Of a stretch of DNA of 64,000 nucleotides, positions 25,739 to 34,207 are shown in pieces. A program made the translations under genes and the position numbers. The notes beneath the pieces were generated by a model. It did no database searches, had not been told where the DNA came from, and saw only the letters and a list, made by a program, of their open reading frames with translations. Origin of the DNA: BOG-908 sp965198855 (GTDB taxonomy: Bacteria; Pseudomonadota; Alphaproteobacteria; Acetobacterales; Acetobacteraceae); the NCBI GenBank assembly GCA_965198855.1, contig CBDAPZ010000001.1, positions 310,001-374,000 on the forward strand. The letters run 5' to 3'. How positions within the stretch are numbered: position 1 is the stretch's first letter; each line of letters starts with the position of its first letter.

Positions 25739-28700
25739 AGCGCCCTGTCGTCGCTGATGCCTTCCAGCGCCGGGTCGTGCCAGCGCCAGGTGTTGCGGCC
25801 TGCGGCCTTGGCATCATAGAGGGCCAAATCGGCGGCTTTGTAGAGCGTGTCCTGGTTGGTACCGTGTGCGGGGTAGAGCGCCATGCCGATGCTGGGGCTG
25901 GTGCGCATATCGATGCCGTTGAACGGGATCGGCGCGGTAAAACTCTCGACGATGCGCAGGCAAATGGCTTCGGCCGCCGTCATGTCCACCGTATCGGTGA
26001 GCAGGATTGCGAACTCGTCGCCCCCTAGGCGTGCGAGGCAATCCGAGTGGCGCACCGCGTTCTGCAGGCGGGTGGCTGCCTCCACCAGCATGGCGTCGCC
26101 GGCATCGTGGCCGAGCGTGTCGTTGATCTGCTTGAAGTGGTCAAGGTCGATCAGGAGCAGTGCGAAACGCCCGGCACGCCGGCTTTCCAGCACGAGGTGC
26201 TTCTGGAAATCGGCGATGAACATGCGGCGGTTCGGCAAACCGGTCAGCGCGTCCTGATAGGCGATCAGCTCGATCTGCCGCTTGCTCATCTCGAGCTCGG
26301 CCGTGCGTTCGGCAACCTGCCGTTCCAGCTCGCGCTGGCGCGTGCGCAGATAGGCGGTGCGCCGCTGCATGAACAGCAGCCCCACGCCGATGATGCCCAG
26401 CGCTTCGGCGATCCGGCACCAGATCGTCTGATACCAGGCCGGCTCCACGATCACGGGCAGATGCAGGGTCTGCGACCACGCGCCGTCGCGGTTGCTGCCG
26501 CGCAGATGCAGCGTGTAGCTGCCGGGCGGCAAGTTGGTGTAGGCGGCCACACGCCGGGTGGCCTCCACGGCGATCCAGTCGCGATCATAGCCTTCCAGCC
26601 AGTAGGCGTATTTGTTCTGCTCCGGCGCGGTGAAATCCAGGCTCGCGAATTCGACTGAGAGGCTGTTTGCGTCCGGCCTGATCTTCAGAACCGCCTTGGC
26701 ATCGGGATCGTTGAAGCTGGTGGCCTCGACCGGCATGTCGCCCACACGCACCTCGGTCACCACCACGGGTGGGTGATAATCCCAAGGCTGGTAACGATCT
26801 GGCCGCACCACGGTCAAAGCGCCGACGCCACCGAACAGCAACTCGCCCTGCGGGGTCACGGCACCCGATCCGGTCCAGTAGGCCGATACAGCCACGCCAT
26901 CTGCCTGGTGCAGACTGTGCACGGTGAAATTATCTGGATCGATCACCGCGACGCCGCTATCGGTCGCCGCCCAGATGCGCCCGCGCCGGTCGGCCAGGAG
27001 CGTATCGACATTGGAGTCTGGCAGCCCATCACCGGTGCTGATGGTATGGAACACCGGCTTACCCTGCCCCTGCCCGACGATCACGTCGATACCGCCGCCC
27101 ATGGTGGCGACCCAAAGCCGCCCCGCCTGATCGACCAGCAGCGACGAGATGAAGCCGGCCGAGAGGCCGCCGGCGACAGCCGGGGCTGCGGGGATCTGCT
27201 CCAGCTTGCGGGAGGCCAATACCAGGCGGTTCAGGCCATTACGGGTGCCGATCCACAAATCGCCGTCGCTTCCCAGCGCCAGCGTGTTCACGCGTTGATC
27301 GGTAAGGTCCGCGCCGGCGAAATGCTCGGCGGGACGTAAGTTGGATTCTCGGAGGCCGATCGACCACAGCCCGTCATTGCCGCCGCCGAGCCACAGCCTG
27401 TCATCCGCCTGTAGCACCGTAGAGACGCCTAGATCGGCTTCGCGGCCGGGAATCTCCTGCCGATGCACGGCGGCGCCTGATGTGTCGGTGCGATAGAGGC
27501 CCCTGTAGGTGCCCAGATAGATGGTGCCGTCCGCAAGCTCGGTCATGCTCCACAGGAAGGCATTCGGCAGCGCGTTCTCCGGGTCGGCGGCAGAGGGCGC
27601 TATGGACCTTAAATGGCCATGCAAGGGGTCGATGATGTCGATGCCCTTGGTGCGAAGACCCAGCCAGATGGTGCCGTCCGATACCGGCAGCACACTCAGT
27701 ATGTCTGTCTCGGAAATACCGTTCGGCCGGTTGCCGGCGCCAAATACCGAAAGCAGTGCGCCGGAAACCGTCTCCTGCCGGCTCAGGCCGTTGGTGGTGC
27801 CGACCCACATGCCGCCAGACCGGTCGCGATGCAGCATCCAGATGACATCGCTCGCCAGCGTGCGGGGCAGGAATGGATCGTTGCGTATTCTCAGGGTCTG
27901 CTTGGTAGCCGCATCGATAGAAACGATGCCCTGCCCATAAGTACCGAGCCAGATCTTTCCCGCATCGGCTGCGGCAATGACATAGACCCACTGAGTGCCC
28001 AACTGATCGCCGCCAGCACCGGTCTCATGGACAGGCTGCGGTGCTTCCATCGGCGAATTGACGACATAGGCGCCATGGCCATTGGTGCCGATCCACATGC
28101 GGCCGTCCTGATCCTCGAACAGCGCGGTGATCGAGGTTGCGTCCGGCGCTCCGGCCAACGGCACGCGAAGGAAGGTCTCGCTTCCGGCGGGACGGCGGGT
28201 GAGGCCTTTCGAGGTGCCGACCCAAAGATTGCCGGCGCCGTCTCGCTTTACCCGGTTGATCTGGCCGTCCGGTAGGCTGCCGGGATCGTGCGACTGGTGG
28301 CGCAGCACCGTCACCTTGCCGGTGTCCGGGTCGAAGTGGTCCAGCGCATCGTCGGTAGCGATCCAGAGCTTGCCGCTGCCATCGTCGGCGATCGACGTGA
28401 TGCTGACACTGCTCAAACCGCCGGGTCCTGTCGGGTAGGTGACGAAGTTATCATGCGTACGGTCGTAACGTGCGAGCCCGGCGGCGGATGTTCCCACCCA
28501 AAGTCGGCCGCTCGGATCGGTATGCAGTACGGTAATCCAGTTATCGTGCAACGTGCCCGGTACGCGCGCATCCGGCTGGTAGGTGTGGAACCGATACCCG
28601 TCCCAGCGCGTCAGCCCGCCTTCGGTGCCGACCCAAAGGAAACCGTCAGAATCTTCCGCCATGGCGGTACAGACCGGGTTCGGCAATCCATCATCCTGGG

Positions 28701-28863
28701 TATAGCGGCGGAATACCGGGTCGGAGAGGGCGGACCAGCGTTCCTGCGCGCGTGCGGCGTGGCATGAGAGCGCAACCAGCAGCATCACCAATGCGGCTTT
28801 TAGACAGGAAGCACCTGTTTCAAGACCGCGCCGCGTTGTAGAACGGGCCTCAGGCAAACGCAT
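25723..28863 (-). CDS. Propeller-sensor diguanylate cyclase (reg_prop / Y_Y_Y / GGDEF), first copy
   Basis: 1046 residues. Signal peptide or anchor (about 20-40), then a long periplasmic two-component-regulator propeller (about 45-690) with many repeats of the form DGFLWVGTEGGLTRWDG, DGRMWIGTNGHGAYV or GRIWAATDSG; a Y_Y_Y domain (about 735-805, YAYWLEGYDRDWIAVEATRR then AYTNLPPGSYTLHLRGSN), one helix, a coiled coil and a GGDEF domain (about 880-1030) with DLDHFKQINDTLGHDAGDA and LGGDEFAILL. The inhibitory RxxD (RHSD) sits five residues before GGDEF. Periplasmic ligand binding is inferred to control c-di-GMP synthesis directly, replacing the usual histidine kinase output. Its 3' end is 15 bp from the RluA gene. 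Confidence 0.94.
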   Translation of the reverse strand: MRLPEARSTTRRGLETGASCLKAALVMLLVALSCHAARAQERWSALSDPVFRRYTQDDGLPNPVCTAMAEDSDGFLWVGTEGGLTRWDGYRFHTYQPDARVPGTLHDNWITVLHTDPSGRLWVGTSAAGLARYDRTHDNFVTYPTGPGGLSSVSITSIADDGSGKLWIATDDALDHFDPDTGKVTVLRHQSHDPGSLPDGQINRVKRDGAGNLWVGTSKGLTRRPAGSETFLRVPLAGAPDATSITALFEDQDGRMWIGTNGHGAYVVNSPMEAPQPVHETGAGGDQLGTQWVYVIAAADAGKIWLGTYGQGIVSIDAATKQTLRIRNDPFLPRTLASDVIWMLHRDRSGGMWVGTTNGLSRQETVSGALLSVFGAGNRPNGISETDILSVLPVSDGTIWLGLRTKGIDIIDPLHGHLRSIAPSAADPENALPNAFLWSMTELADGTIYLGTYRGLYRTDTSGAAVHRQEIPGREADLGVSTVLQADDRLWLGGGNDGLWSIGLRESNLRPAEHFAGADLTDQRVNTLALGSDGDLWIGTRNGLNRLVLASRKLEQIPAAPAVAGGLSAGFISSLLVDQAGRLWVATMGGGIDVIVGQGQGKPVFHTISTGDGLPDSNVDTLLADRRGRIWAATDSGVAVIDPDNFTVHSLHQADGVAVSAYWTGSGAVTPQGELLFGGVGALTVVRPDRYQPWDYHPPVVVTEVRVGDMPVEATSFNDPDAKAVLKIRPDANSLSVEFASLDFTAPEQNKYAYWLEGYDRDWIAVEATRRVAAYTNLPPGSYTLHLRGSNRDGAWSQTLHLPVIVEPAWYQTIWCRIAEALGIIGVGLLFMQRRTAYLRTRQRELERQVAERTAELEMSKRQIELIAYQDALTGLPNRRMFIADFQKHLVLESRRAGRFALLLIDLDHFKQINDTLGHDAGDAMLVEAATRLQNAVRHSDCLARLGGDEFAILLTDTVDMTAAEAICLRIVESFTAPIPFNGIDMRTSPSIGMALYPAHGTNQDTLYKAADLALYDAKAAGRNTWRWHDPALEGISDDRALQPIR

Positions 28864-29135
28864 GAACTGAAATTCTCCGCAAGAGCCCTATCGTAGCAAT
28901 CAAGAGATGTTGAACTTAAACTTATACGCGTAAAGACGGAAGCCGTTGGATTGCAACAGCAGCTGCAAAGATGCGTGTTTCAATTGACAGGCTGAGTGCT
29001 TTCTGCCCCCATGAATGGGCAATCGACGTTGACTTGCCTTGCTGCGCTTCCGCTTCCGGTCGCTTCAAGTCGCCTAGTGACACGGTTTGCTGATTGACCG
29101 CGCCACCCCGGTGCGGCGCTGCGGAGAGCGACTAG

Positions 29136-29339
29136 ATGGCGACCGGTACTGTCAAATGGTTCAACACCACAAAAGGCTTCGGCTTCATCATGCCGAGTGA
29201 TGGCGGAAAGGATGTGTTCGTCCACATTACAGCGGTCCAGGCGGCCGGGCTGCGCGGGCTGAACGACGGACAGGCTGTTACATATGAAGTGGCGATGGAA
29301 CGCGGCAAGGCTGCCGCGACCAATCTGAAGCTGGTTTAA
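29136..29339 (+). CDS. cspA: Cold-shock domain protein
   Basis: 67 residues, an RNA/ssDNA-binding cold-shock domain. RNP-1 is KGFGFIMP and RNP-2 is DVFVHITAV, with GTVKWFNTTK at the amino end. The upstream 270 bases (28864-29135) contain no gene and probably a long 5' leader of the kind seen at csp genes. It is followed at once by a hairpin (29346-29369). The symbol is by family; CspA, CspC and related paralogues cannot be separated. Confidence 0.95.
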   Translation: MATGTVKWFNTTKGFGFIMPSDGGKDVFVHITAVQAAGLRGLNDGQAVTYEVAMERGKAAATNLKLV

Positions 29340-29345
29340 GGAAGC

Positions 29346-29369
29346 GGTTCTTTCTTGAAAGAAAGAACC
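29346..29369. terminator. Perfect hairpin after the cold-shock gene
   Basis: A 24-base perfect inverted repeat (ggttctttctt / aagaaagaacc) starts 6 bases after the cold-shock stop codon and lies between convergent genes. It resembles a cousin of the dispersed hairpin repeat but shares little exact sequence. No T-tract follows in either direction beyond the stem. Confidence 0.6.
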
Positions 29370-29378
29370 AGAGACCAT

Positions 29379-29933
29379 CTATTGATTGACGATGGCCCCG
29401 GCGGTGCGTTGCACGGTTTCTACCCGTAGCGCACCGGCTTCTTGCATGGCTTGGCGGGCTTTTTGAACGCTTACCTCCTCATGAGCAGTGGCTGAGAGAA
29501 CCAATGCTCCTCTGGCTGCGGCTGCGTCGCGATCCTGGGATTGCGACGAGTCAACCGCCATGTGGGCCGCGGCGACACCGCCTCCAGCGACCGCGGCCAA
29601 ACCCAGCGCGGCGGCGCCCGCGAGGGCAGCGGCACCGCCGGTTGCAATCGTAGCACCTGCACCAACCATGGCACCTACTGTTGCGGCCATGCTGCTCTGG
29701 AGTGTGCGCGTCTGTCGCATATCGTCTTCAGTATTTGGGTTTTCTGCCCCCATCGACGGGGTCGCATCCGCATAGCTCGGATTTGCCGATGGCAGGCTGA
29801 GCGAGGCGCGGTCGAAACCGGCCCGCGTCAGCCGGCCGATCGCATCCTGCAACGCCGCATCATTGGGAAAAATGCCCTGCACTTCCTGAATGGTGTCGTT
29901 GATGCTCGGGCCGCTTTTCATATCGCTGGGCAT
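29379..29933 (-). CDS. Small protein with a glycine/alanine-rich hydrophobic hairpin, stress-protein-like
   Basis: 184 residues from the ATG at 29933, which follows AGGAGG. An amino-terminal segment (VQGIFPNDAALQDAIGRLTR then AGFDRASLSLP) is of the kind found before low-complexity glycine-zipper membrane segments (here SSMAATVGAMVGAGATIATG and GGAAALAGAAALGLAAVAGG). The C-terminal half (VSVQKARQAMQEAGALRVE) is similar in style to general stress proteins with a flexible-regulator fold, so a stress-related membrane protein is plausible but not shown. It sits 62 bases downstream of the TerB-like gene. Confidence 0.65.
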   Translation of the reverse strand: MPSDMKSGPSINDTIQEVQGIFPNDAALQDAIGRLTRAGFDRASLSLPSANPSYADATPSMGAENPNTEDDMRQTRTLQSSMAATVGAMVGAGATIATGGAAALAGAAALGLAAVAGGGVAAAHMAVDSSQSQDRDAAAARGALVLSATAHEEVSVQKARQAMQEAGALRVETVQRTAGAIVNQ

Positions 29934-29994
29934 GGCGGAAGCCTCCTGCTCGGTTTGCAGGAGAACGCAGCCGCGCGCCCGGATGTTCCGGCGG

Positions 29995-30453
29995 TCAGCC
30001 GCCGTTGCGGTCGATTCGCTGGTAACGGGCGCGTGCGCCGCGCTCAATGGCGGTGATGAGCAGGGTATCGAGCTTCAGCTCGCTCCCAATGAATTCGAGC
30101 ATCTGTAGGATCGGCTGGCCATGCACACGATCAGCAGCCACCACTTCACAAGCGAGCGTATAGGCGGTCTCGCGCAGGCGTGGCTCCAGCGCTTCGCGGA
30201 TCAGCCGGCCGGCATGGGACAGGCCCTCCTCCTCGCGCAGCAGCTGGATGCTGGCATCGGCGGCATGCTGCAACTGCCCAGCTGAGAAACCCTCGAAGAC
30301 CGGCAGGGTCTGCACCAACGTGGCCATGACGCCGATCTCGCGGTCGGTAATCCCACCGGTTTCGGCGGCAGCGACCAGCACCATCGTGCAGACAAGGGCT
30401 TCCTGGGGATCGAGCCCCGTGCGGGCGAGCATGTTCGAACAGTCCTTCGGCAT
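29995..30453 (-). CDS. TerB-like tellurite-resistance family protein
   Basis: 152 residues. The all-helical TerB-like pattern is visible: DPQEALVCTMVLVAAAETGG, ITDREIGVMATLVQTLPVF, then ETAYTLACEVVAADRVHG and LQMLEFIGSELKLD, with conserved acidic metal-binding positions near A-AETGG-ITDRE. The family links metal or stress sensing to membrane complexes; no ter operon is nearby. The ATG at 30453 gives the best amino terminus; the frame opens at 30498. Confidence 0.75.
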   Translation of the reverse strand: MPKDCSNMLARTGLDPQEALVCTMVLVAAAETGGITDREIGVMATLVQTLPVFEGFSAGQLQHAADASIQLLREEEGLSHAGRLIREALEPRLRETAYTLACEVVAADRVHGQPILQMLEFIGSELKLDTLLITAIERGARARYQRIDRNGG

Positions 30454-30503
30454 CGGTGAAACTGCGCGGACCCTGCCGCCAACCGGCGTGCAGATCAAGC
30501 GGG

Positions 30504-31010
30504 CTACCCGCCGTAGAAGATGGTCTCGCCCATTTCAGACAGATGCAGGATCATCTTGTCGGGCCGCGACAACTCGGGCAGGCGGAGAAAGACCTCGGTG
30601 ACTTCCGCCATCATCGGGTGATGGTCGCCGTAATCCATCACGCCAAGCAGCGAGCATTCCAGCACACCGGGCGCATCATGCAGCAGCGGCAAACCGCTAT
30701 CGGACCAGGCAAAGCCCCAACCAGAGAGGGTGTTGCCCTCCACCACTGCCGGACGGGTCTGAAAAGCAAAGGCCTCGGCGGCATCCTCCTTGCCGAGCAT
30801 GTGAACGGCGAACCGGTTCGTCGCGCGTATCGCCTTGTAGATCGCGCTGCCCATGGGCACTGCGGCGGTGATCAGCGGCGGTGCAAAGGAGGTCTGCATG
30901 ACCCAGTGCGCCGTCCAAAGCACCGGGTGGCCGTCGGCATCCACCGCGCTCAGCACATGAACCCCATAGGGGATCATGCGCAGGCCGAACTTTTTTGCGC
31001 GCTCGTTCAC
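30504..31010 (-). CDS. Flavin reductase-like FMN-binding protein
   Basis: 168 residues of the short flavin reductase family. The pattern PYGVHVLSAVDADGHPVLWT followed by SFAPPLITAAVPMGSAIYKA and RFAVHMLGKEDAAEAFAF is the FMN-binding split barrel. It could provide reduced flavin to a two-component monooxygenase, but no partner gene is adjacent; the BVMO at 51 kb is of the self-sufficient FAD/NADPH type. It lies 10 bases after the cysK stop in the same direction, a possible operon link to sulfur metabolism. Confidence 0.85.
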   Translation of the reverse strand: MNERAKKFGLRMIPYGVHVLSAVDADGHPVLWTAHWVMQTSFAPPLITAAVPMGSAIYKAIRATNRFAVHMLGKEDAAEAFAFQTRPAVVEGNTLSGWGFAWSDSGLPLLHDAPGVLECSLLGVMDYGDHHPMMAEVTEVFLRLPELSRPDKMILHLSEMGETIFYGG

Positions 31011-31020
31011 GTACGAGCGC

Positions 31021-32001
31021 TTACAGCCCCTCGAACAGGGCCGTCGAGATGTAGCGTTCTGCGAAAGAGGGGATGATCGTCACGATGCGCTTGCCGGCCA
31101 TTTCTGGCCGGCTTGCCAATTTCAGTGTCGCGACCAGCGCGGAGCCGGAGGAGATGCCGCCGGGAATACCCTCTGTGCGCGCCAGCCTGCGGGCGGCAGC
31201 GAAGCTTTCCTCGTTCCCGACCTGAATCACCTCGTCGATCAGGCCGGTCTCGAGCACCGGTGGTACAAAGCCAGCGCCGATACCCTGCAGCGGATGAGGA
31301 CCCGGCTCACCGCCTGAAAGCACATGGCTGGCTTCGGGCTCGACGGCGATCATGCGGATGGCCGGATTGCGCTTCTTGAGCACCTGACCGACTCCGGTGA
31401 GCGTGCCGCCAGTGCCGATGCCACTGACCACGGCATCCACCCGGCCGGCGGTGTCGTGCCAGATTTCCTCGGCGGTGGTGTTGCGGTGGATTTCCGGATT
31501 GGCGGCATTTGCGAATTGGTTGGGGCTGACTGCGCCCGGATGCATCTTCAGCAGTTCGTTGGCGCGTGCGATGGCACCCTTCATGCCGGAAGCCTTCGGC
31601 GTCAGCTCGATCTGCGCGCCCAGGAAGGCGAGCATCTTGCGCCGCTCGATAGACACACTTTCCGGCATCGTCAGGATCAGCTTGTAGCCGCGGCTGGCGC
31701 ACATGAAGGCCAGGCCGATGCCGGTATTGCCCGAAGTAGGTTCGATGATCACGCTTTCAGGGGTGAGGGTGCCGGCGGCTTCCATGGCAAGCACCATGTT
31801 GACGCCGATCCGGTCCTTCACTGAGCTGGTCGGGTTGAAGAATTCGAGTTTGAGGCAAATGTCGGCCTTGACGTTGTCCTCGGCGGTGATGCGGGGGATA
31901 CGCACCAGGGGCGTGTTGCCGATGGTCTCCGCGATGCTGTCGTAGATGCGGCCGCGCAGGGGCTTGTCGAAGATGAGGGGCTTGTGGGCGTGGACGTCCA
32001 T
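31021..32001 (-). CDS. cysK: Cysteine synthase A
   Basis: A PLP enzyme making cysteine from O-acetylserine and sulfide. 326 residues. The PLP lysine is in FFNPTSSVKDRIG, and the substrate loop is in EPTSGNTGIGLAF; the phosphate loop is GIGTGGTLTGVGQ. The start ATG at 32001 (MDVHAHKPLIFDKPLRGRIY) follows AAGGATCC. The open frame extends far upstream to 33099, over the aat gene on the other strand, and is an artefact of high GC. The longer than usual amino end (about 15 residues) is noticeable. Confidence 0.95.
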   Translation of the reverse strand: MDVHAHKPLIFDKPLRGRIYDSIAETIGNTPLVRIPRITAEDNVKADICLKLEFFNPTSSVKDRIGVNMVLAMEAAGTLTPESVIIEPTSGNTGIGLAFMCASRGYKLILTMPESVSIERRKMLAFLGAQIELTPKASGMKGAIARANELLKMHPGAVSPNQFANAANPEIHRNTTAEEIWHDTAGRVDAVVSGIGTGGTLTGVGQVLKKRNPAIRMIAVEPEASHVLSGGEPGPHPLQGIGAGFVPPVLETGLIDEVIQVGNEESFAAARRLARTEGIPGGISSGSALVATLKLASRPEMAGKRIVTIIPSFAERYISTALFEGL

Positions 32002-32082
32002 TTGAATGGATCCTTTCCGGTTGGCGACAAGATGGGGCGGTAAAGCTGGCGCTTGGCGGATGGTTTCGCCAAACTGCGCCGC

Positions 32083-32748
32083 ATGTCCAGGCGGCATTTC
32101 GACGTAACCCCGGATCTGATGCTGCGCGCCTATCGGGCCGGCTTGTTCCCGATGGCGGAAACCCGCACCGGCGACCGGCTCTACTGGCTCGATCCGGAGC
32201 AGCGCGGCGTATTGCCGCTGGACGGATTCCATTTGCCGCGCCGGCTGCGCCGCACGGCTTTGTCCAGCACCTTCACGGTGGGTTCGGACCAGGATTTCGC
32301 CCGTGTGATCGCGAACTGCGCGGCCCCTGCGGAGGGTCGTGAGGATACCTGGATCAACCGCGACATCGAGCGCCTGTTCACCGCGCTGCACACGCTCGGC
32401 CATGCGCACAGCATCGAGGTGCGCCAGGAAGGCATGCTGGTGGGCGGGCTTTACGGCGTGGTGCTCGGCGGTGCGTTTTTCGGCGAAAGCATGTTCAGCG
32501 TGGTGCGCGATGCCTCCAAGGTGGCGCTGGTGCATCTGGTGGCACGCCTGCGCCTGGGCGGTTTCACGCTGCTGGACACCCAATTCGTCACCGCGCATCT
32601 GAGTCAGTTCGGCGCTTGCGAGGTGCCACGTGAAGCCTACAAGGTGATGCTGGAACAGGCTGCCCGGCTCGACGCCACGTGGCTGACCAGCGCAGATCCG
32701 TCGGCTGTCGCCACGGAGATCGAAGCGCTCCGACAGCCAAAGGAATAA
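32083..32748 (+). CDS. aat: Leucyl/phenylalanyl-tRNA-protein transferase
   Basis: Attaches Leu or Phe to N-terminal Lys/Arg residues of proteins, marking them for the N-end rule ClpS-ClpAP pathway. 221 residues. Signature blocks are AYRAGLFPMAE, YWLDPEQRGVLPLDGFHLPR, DTWINRDIERLFTALHTLG, HSIEVRQEGMLVGGLYGVVL and GGAFFGESMFS. Start ATG at 32083 aligns with homologues; an upstream ATG at 32053 is possible. It runs divergently from cysK with an 80-base gap. Confidence 0.94.
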   Translation: MSRRHFDVTPDLMLRAYRAGLFPMAETRTGDRLYWLDPEQRGVLPLDGFHLPRRLRRTALSSTFTVGSDQDFARVIANCAAPAEGREDTWINRDIERLFTALHTLGHAHSIEVRQEGMLVGGLYGVVLGGAFFGESMFSVVRDASKVALVHLVARLRLGGFTLLDTQFVTAHLSQFGACEVPREAYKVMLEQAARLDATWLTSADPSAVATEIEALRQPKE

Positions 32749-32790
32749 AAGTCTTTTGCCTCTTTTCTTCAGAAAAGAAGGCCTTCCTTT
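32746..32790. repeat. Hairpin repeat (copy B), reversed relative to the upstream gene
   Basis: Half copy of the dispersed hairpin: aaaagtcttttgcctctttt then cttcagaaaagaaggccttc. It overlaps the aat stop codon. Its orientation is the inverse of copies C, D, F and G relative to their upstream genes. Confidence 0.75.
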
Positions 32791-33133
32791 CTGGCGCCTT
32801 CTCTCCCTTACGCTGGCGATCCTTTCTGCAGGCTGCATCCCCTTCGATGTCCCGCTCAATCCGCCGCCCGAAAACACCGCGCGGGTGCTTGGCCTCCATG
32901 TATTAGTGTCGCAGCCCCTCTCACCGATGGCTGGCAATGCGTGGCCGGCTGCGAGTGGTCCTCCAGCGACGATGCTCGATCTCCTGCCGATGAGGAGCAC
33001 GGCGCCGGTGCAGCCATCGGCGGGGGCGGCGAGCCGTGGCGATTTCGGGATGTGTCGGCCCAGTGCGCCGCATTTGGATGCACGCGGGAAGCTCAGCACG
33101 TCGTCGCCGGGCGCAGCACTCGGCGTTTGCTAG
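32756..33133 (+). CDS. Possible lipoprotein, start codon inside the hairpin repeat
   Basis: A frame of 125 residues with a lipoprotein-like amino end: basic leader, hydrophobic LLSLTLAILSAGC, then IPFDVPLNPPPENTARVLGL. No family is recognised. The only usable in-frame start is a TTG at 32756 inside the hairpin repeat, so either the repeat supplies the start or an older start was lost. The reverse strand is also open here, and the C-terminal half has weak coding character, so this may be a decaying gene. Confidence 0.4.
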   Translation: MPLFFRKEGLPFWRLLSLTLAILSAGCIPFDVPLNPPPENTARVLGLHVLVSQPLSPMAGNAWPAASGPPATMLDLLPMRSTAPVQPSAGAASRGDFGMCRPSAPHLDARGKLSTSSPGAALGVC

Positions 33134-33369
33134 TTGTCCCAGTGATTGGTGATCTTCTGCCACCAGGGGACCGGCGGCTGGATGGGGCGATACGGGGTGT
33201 CGCCCCACGATGTGGGATGATCGGGCAGCGAGGCCGGATCGGCGAAGCATGACGCCATTCCCAGGGTGCGTGTGCAGAAGGGCGGCGGCGGGTAGAGCGC
33301 GGCCGTATCTGTTCGGGCGGAACTGGCCTGGCAGCCGGCGAGGGTGAGAAGGATCAGAAGCGCGCGCAT
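33130..33369 (-). CDS. Small putative lipoprotein
   Basis: 79 residues. The amino end MRALLILLTLAGCQASS is a good lipoprotein signal with lipobox LAGC, so Lnt-mature outer or inner membrane attachment is expected. The rest is proline- and aromatic-rich (YPPPPFC, PPVPWWQKITNHW) with two further cysteines. Family not recognised. It is convergent with the preceding candidate lipoprotein, overlapping by 4 bases, and divergent from the TPR gene. Confidence 0.6.
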   Translation of the reverse strand: MRALLILLTLAGCQASSARTDTAALYPPPPFCTRTLGMASCFADPASLPDHPTSWGDTPYRPIQPPVPWWQKITNHWDN

Positions 33370-33463
33370 GGCCGAGCTTTGGCAGCAAACAATGAAGGCG
33401 GGGTTTCGCTCCTACACGCGCGCCGCTATGGTCCGGCCGCATTGGAGACGGACTGGATACGCG

Positions 33464-34207
33464 TTGCCTGATATTTTCGACGAGGTGGAGGAGGATCTCC
33501 GCGCCGAGCGCGCCCGGTCATTCGCGCGGCGCTTCGCCGGACTGGGCGTGCTTGCCATTGTTGTGGTGCTGGCCGGCACTGGCGCCTATGTGTGGTGGAG
33601 CCAGCAAAAATCTGCCGAGACCGACATGGTGGCCGATCGCTTCATCGCGGCCGCGACGCTGGCGGAGAAGGATTTCAAACCGCTATCCGGGCTCGATCGC
33701 GACGCTGCCGGCAAGGCGTCAGCGGCCTTCGCCGACATCGCGACGCATGGGCCTGCCGGCTATGCCGTGCTCGCCCGCCTCCGTTTGGCAGCGCTGCAGT
33801 GGCAGCTTGGCCAGAAATCCCAGGCATTTGCGAGTTGGCAGGCGGTCGCCGATGACGGCAGCGCACCACGGCTGCTACGCGATCTGGCAACGGTGACGAG
33901 CGCGCAATATCAGGTGGATAGCGCCGACCCCGTGCTGCTGAAGCAGAACATGGAGGCGCTTACCTCGGCCGATAATCCCTGGCGCCCGATCGCCCAGCAG
34001 ATCATCGCATTGATCGACCTGCGGCAGGGCAAGACCCATGAGGCGGGCGACATATTGCGCCGGCTTAGCATCGACCCCACGGCTCCGGACGGCATACGCC
34101 AGATGGCGAGCAGTCTCGCCGGATCGCTTCCGGCCGAGTCGCTGCCGGCAGCGTCCGCTCCCGCTCCGCCTCCGGCGGCTCCTTCAAAGCCGGCATCGCA
34201 TGGATAA
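33464..34207 (+). CDS. TPR-like membrane-anchored protein (YfgM-like)
   Basis: About 247 residues from a TTG at 33464 (LPDIFDEVEEDLRAERARSF), the amino end usual for this family in alphaproteobacteria; an ATG at 33428 is the alternative. One membrane helix (about residues 28-50, LAIVVVLAGTGAYVWW) is followed by a periplasmic helical-repeat domain. In E. coli YfgM-BamB-Der are also adjacent, and YfgM works with periplasmic chaperones. The C-terminus is rich in Ala/Pro. The stop overlaps bamB by 8 bases. Confidence 0.82.
   Translation: MPDIFDEVEEDLRAERARSFARRFAGLGVLAIVVVLAGTGAYVWWSQQKSAETDMVADRFIAAATLAEKDFKPLSGLDRDAAGKASAAFADIATHGPAGYAVLARLRLAALQWQLGQKSQAFASWQAVADDGSAPRLLRDLATVTSAQYQVDSADPVLLKQNMEALTSADNPWRPIAQQIIALIDLRQGKTHEAGDILRRLSIDPTAPDGIRQMASSLAGSLPAESLPAASAPAPPPAAPSKPASHG

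Noticed and set aside
28980..29378. 132-residue reverse frame over cspA
   Set aside because: Antisense to the cold-shock gene, no homology or ribosome site.
31021..33099. 692-residue reverse frame including cysK
   Set aside because: Only the part from 32001 is cysteine synthase; the rest is antisense to aat with no homology.
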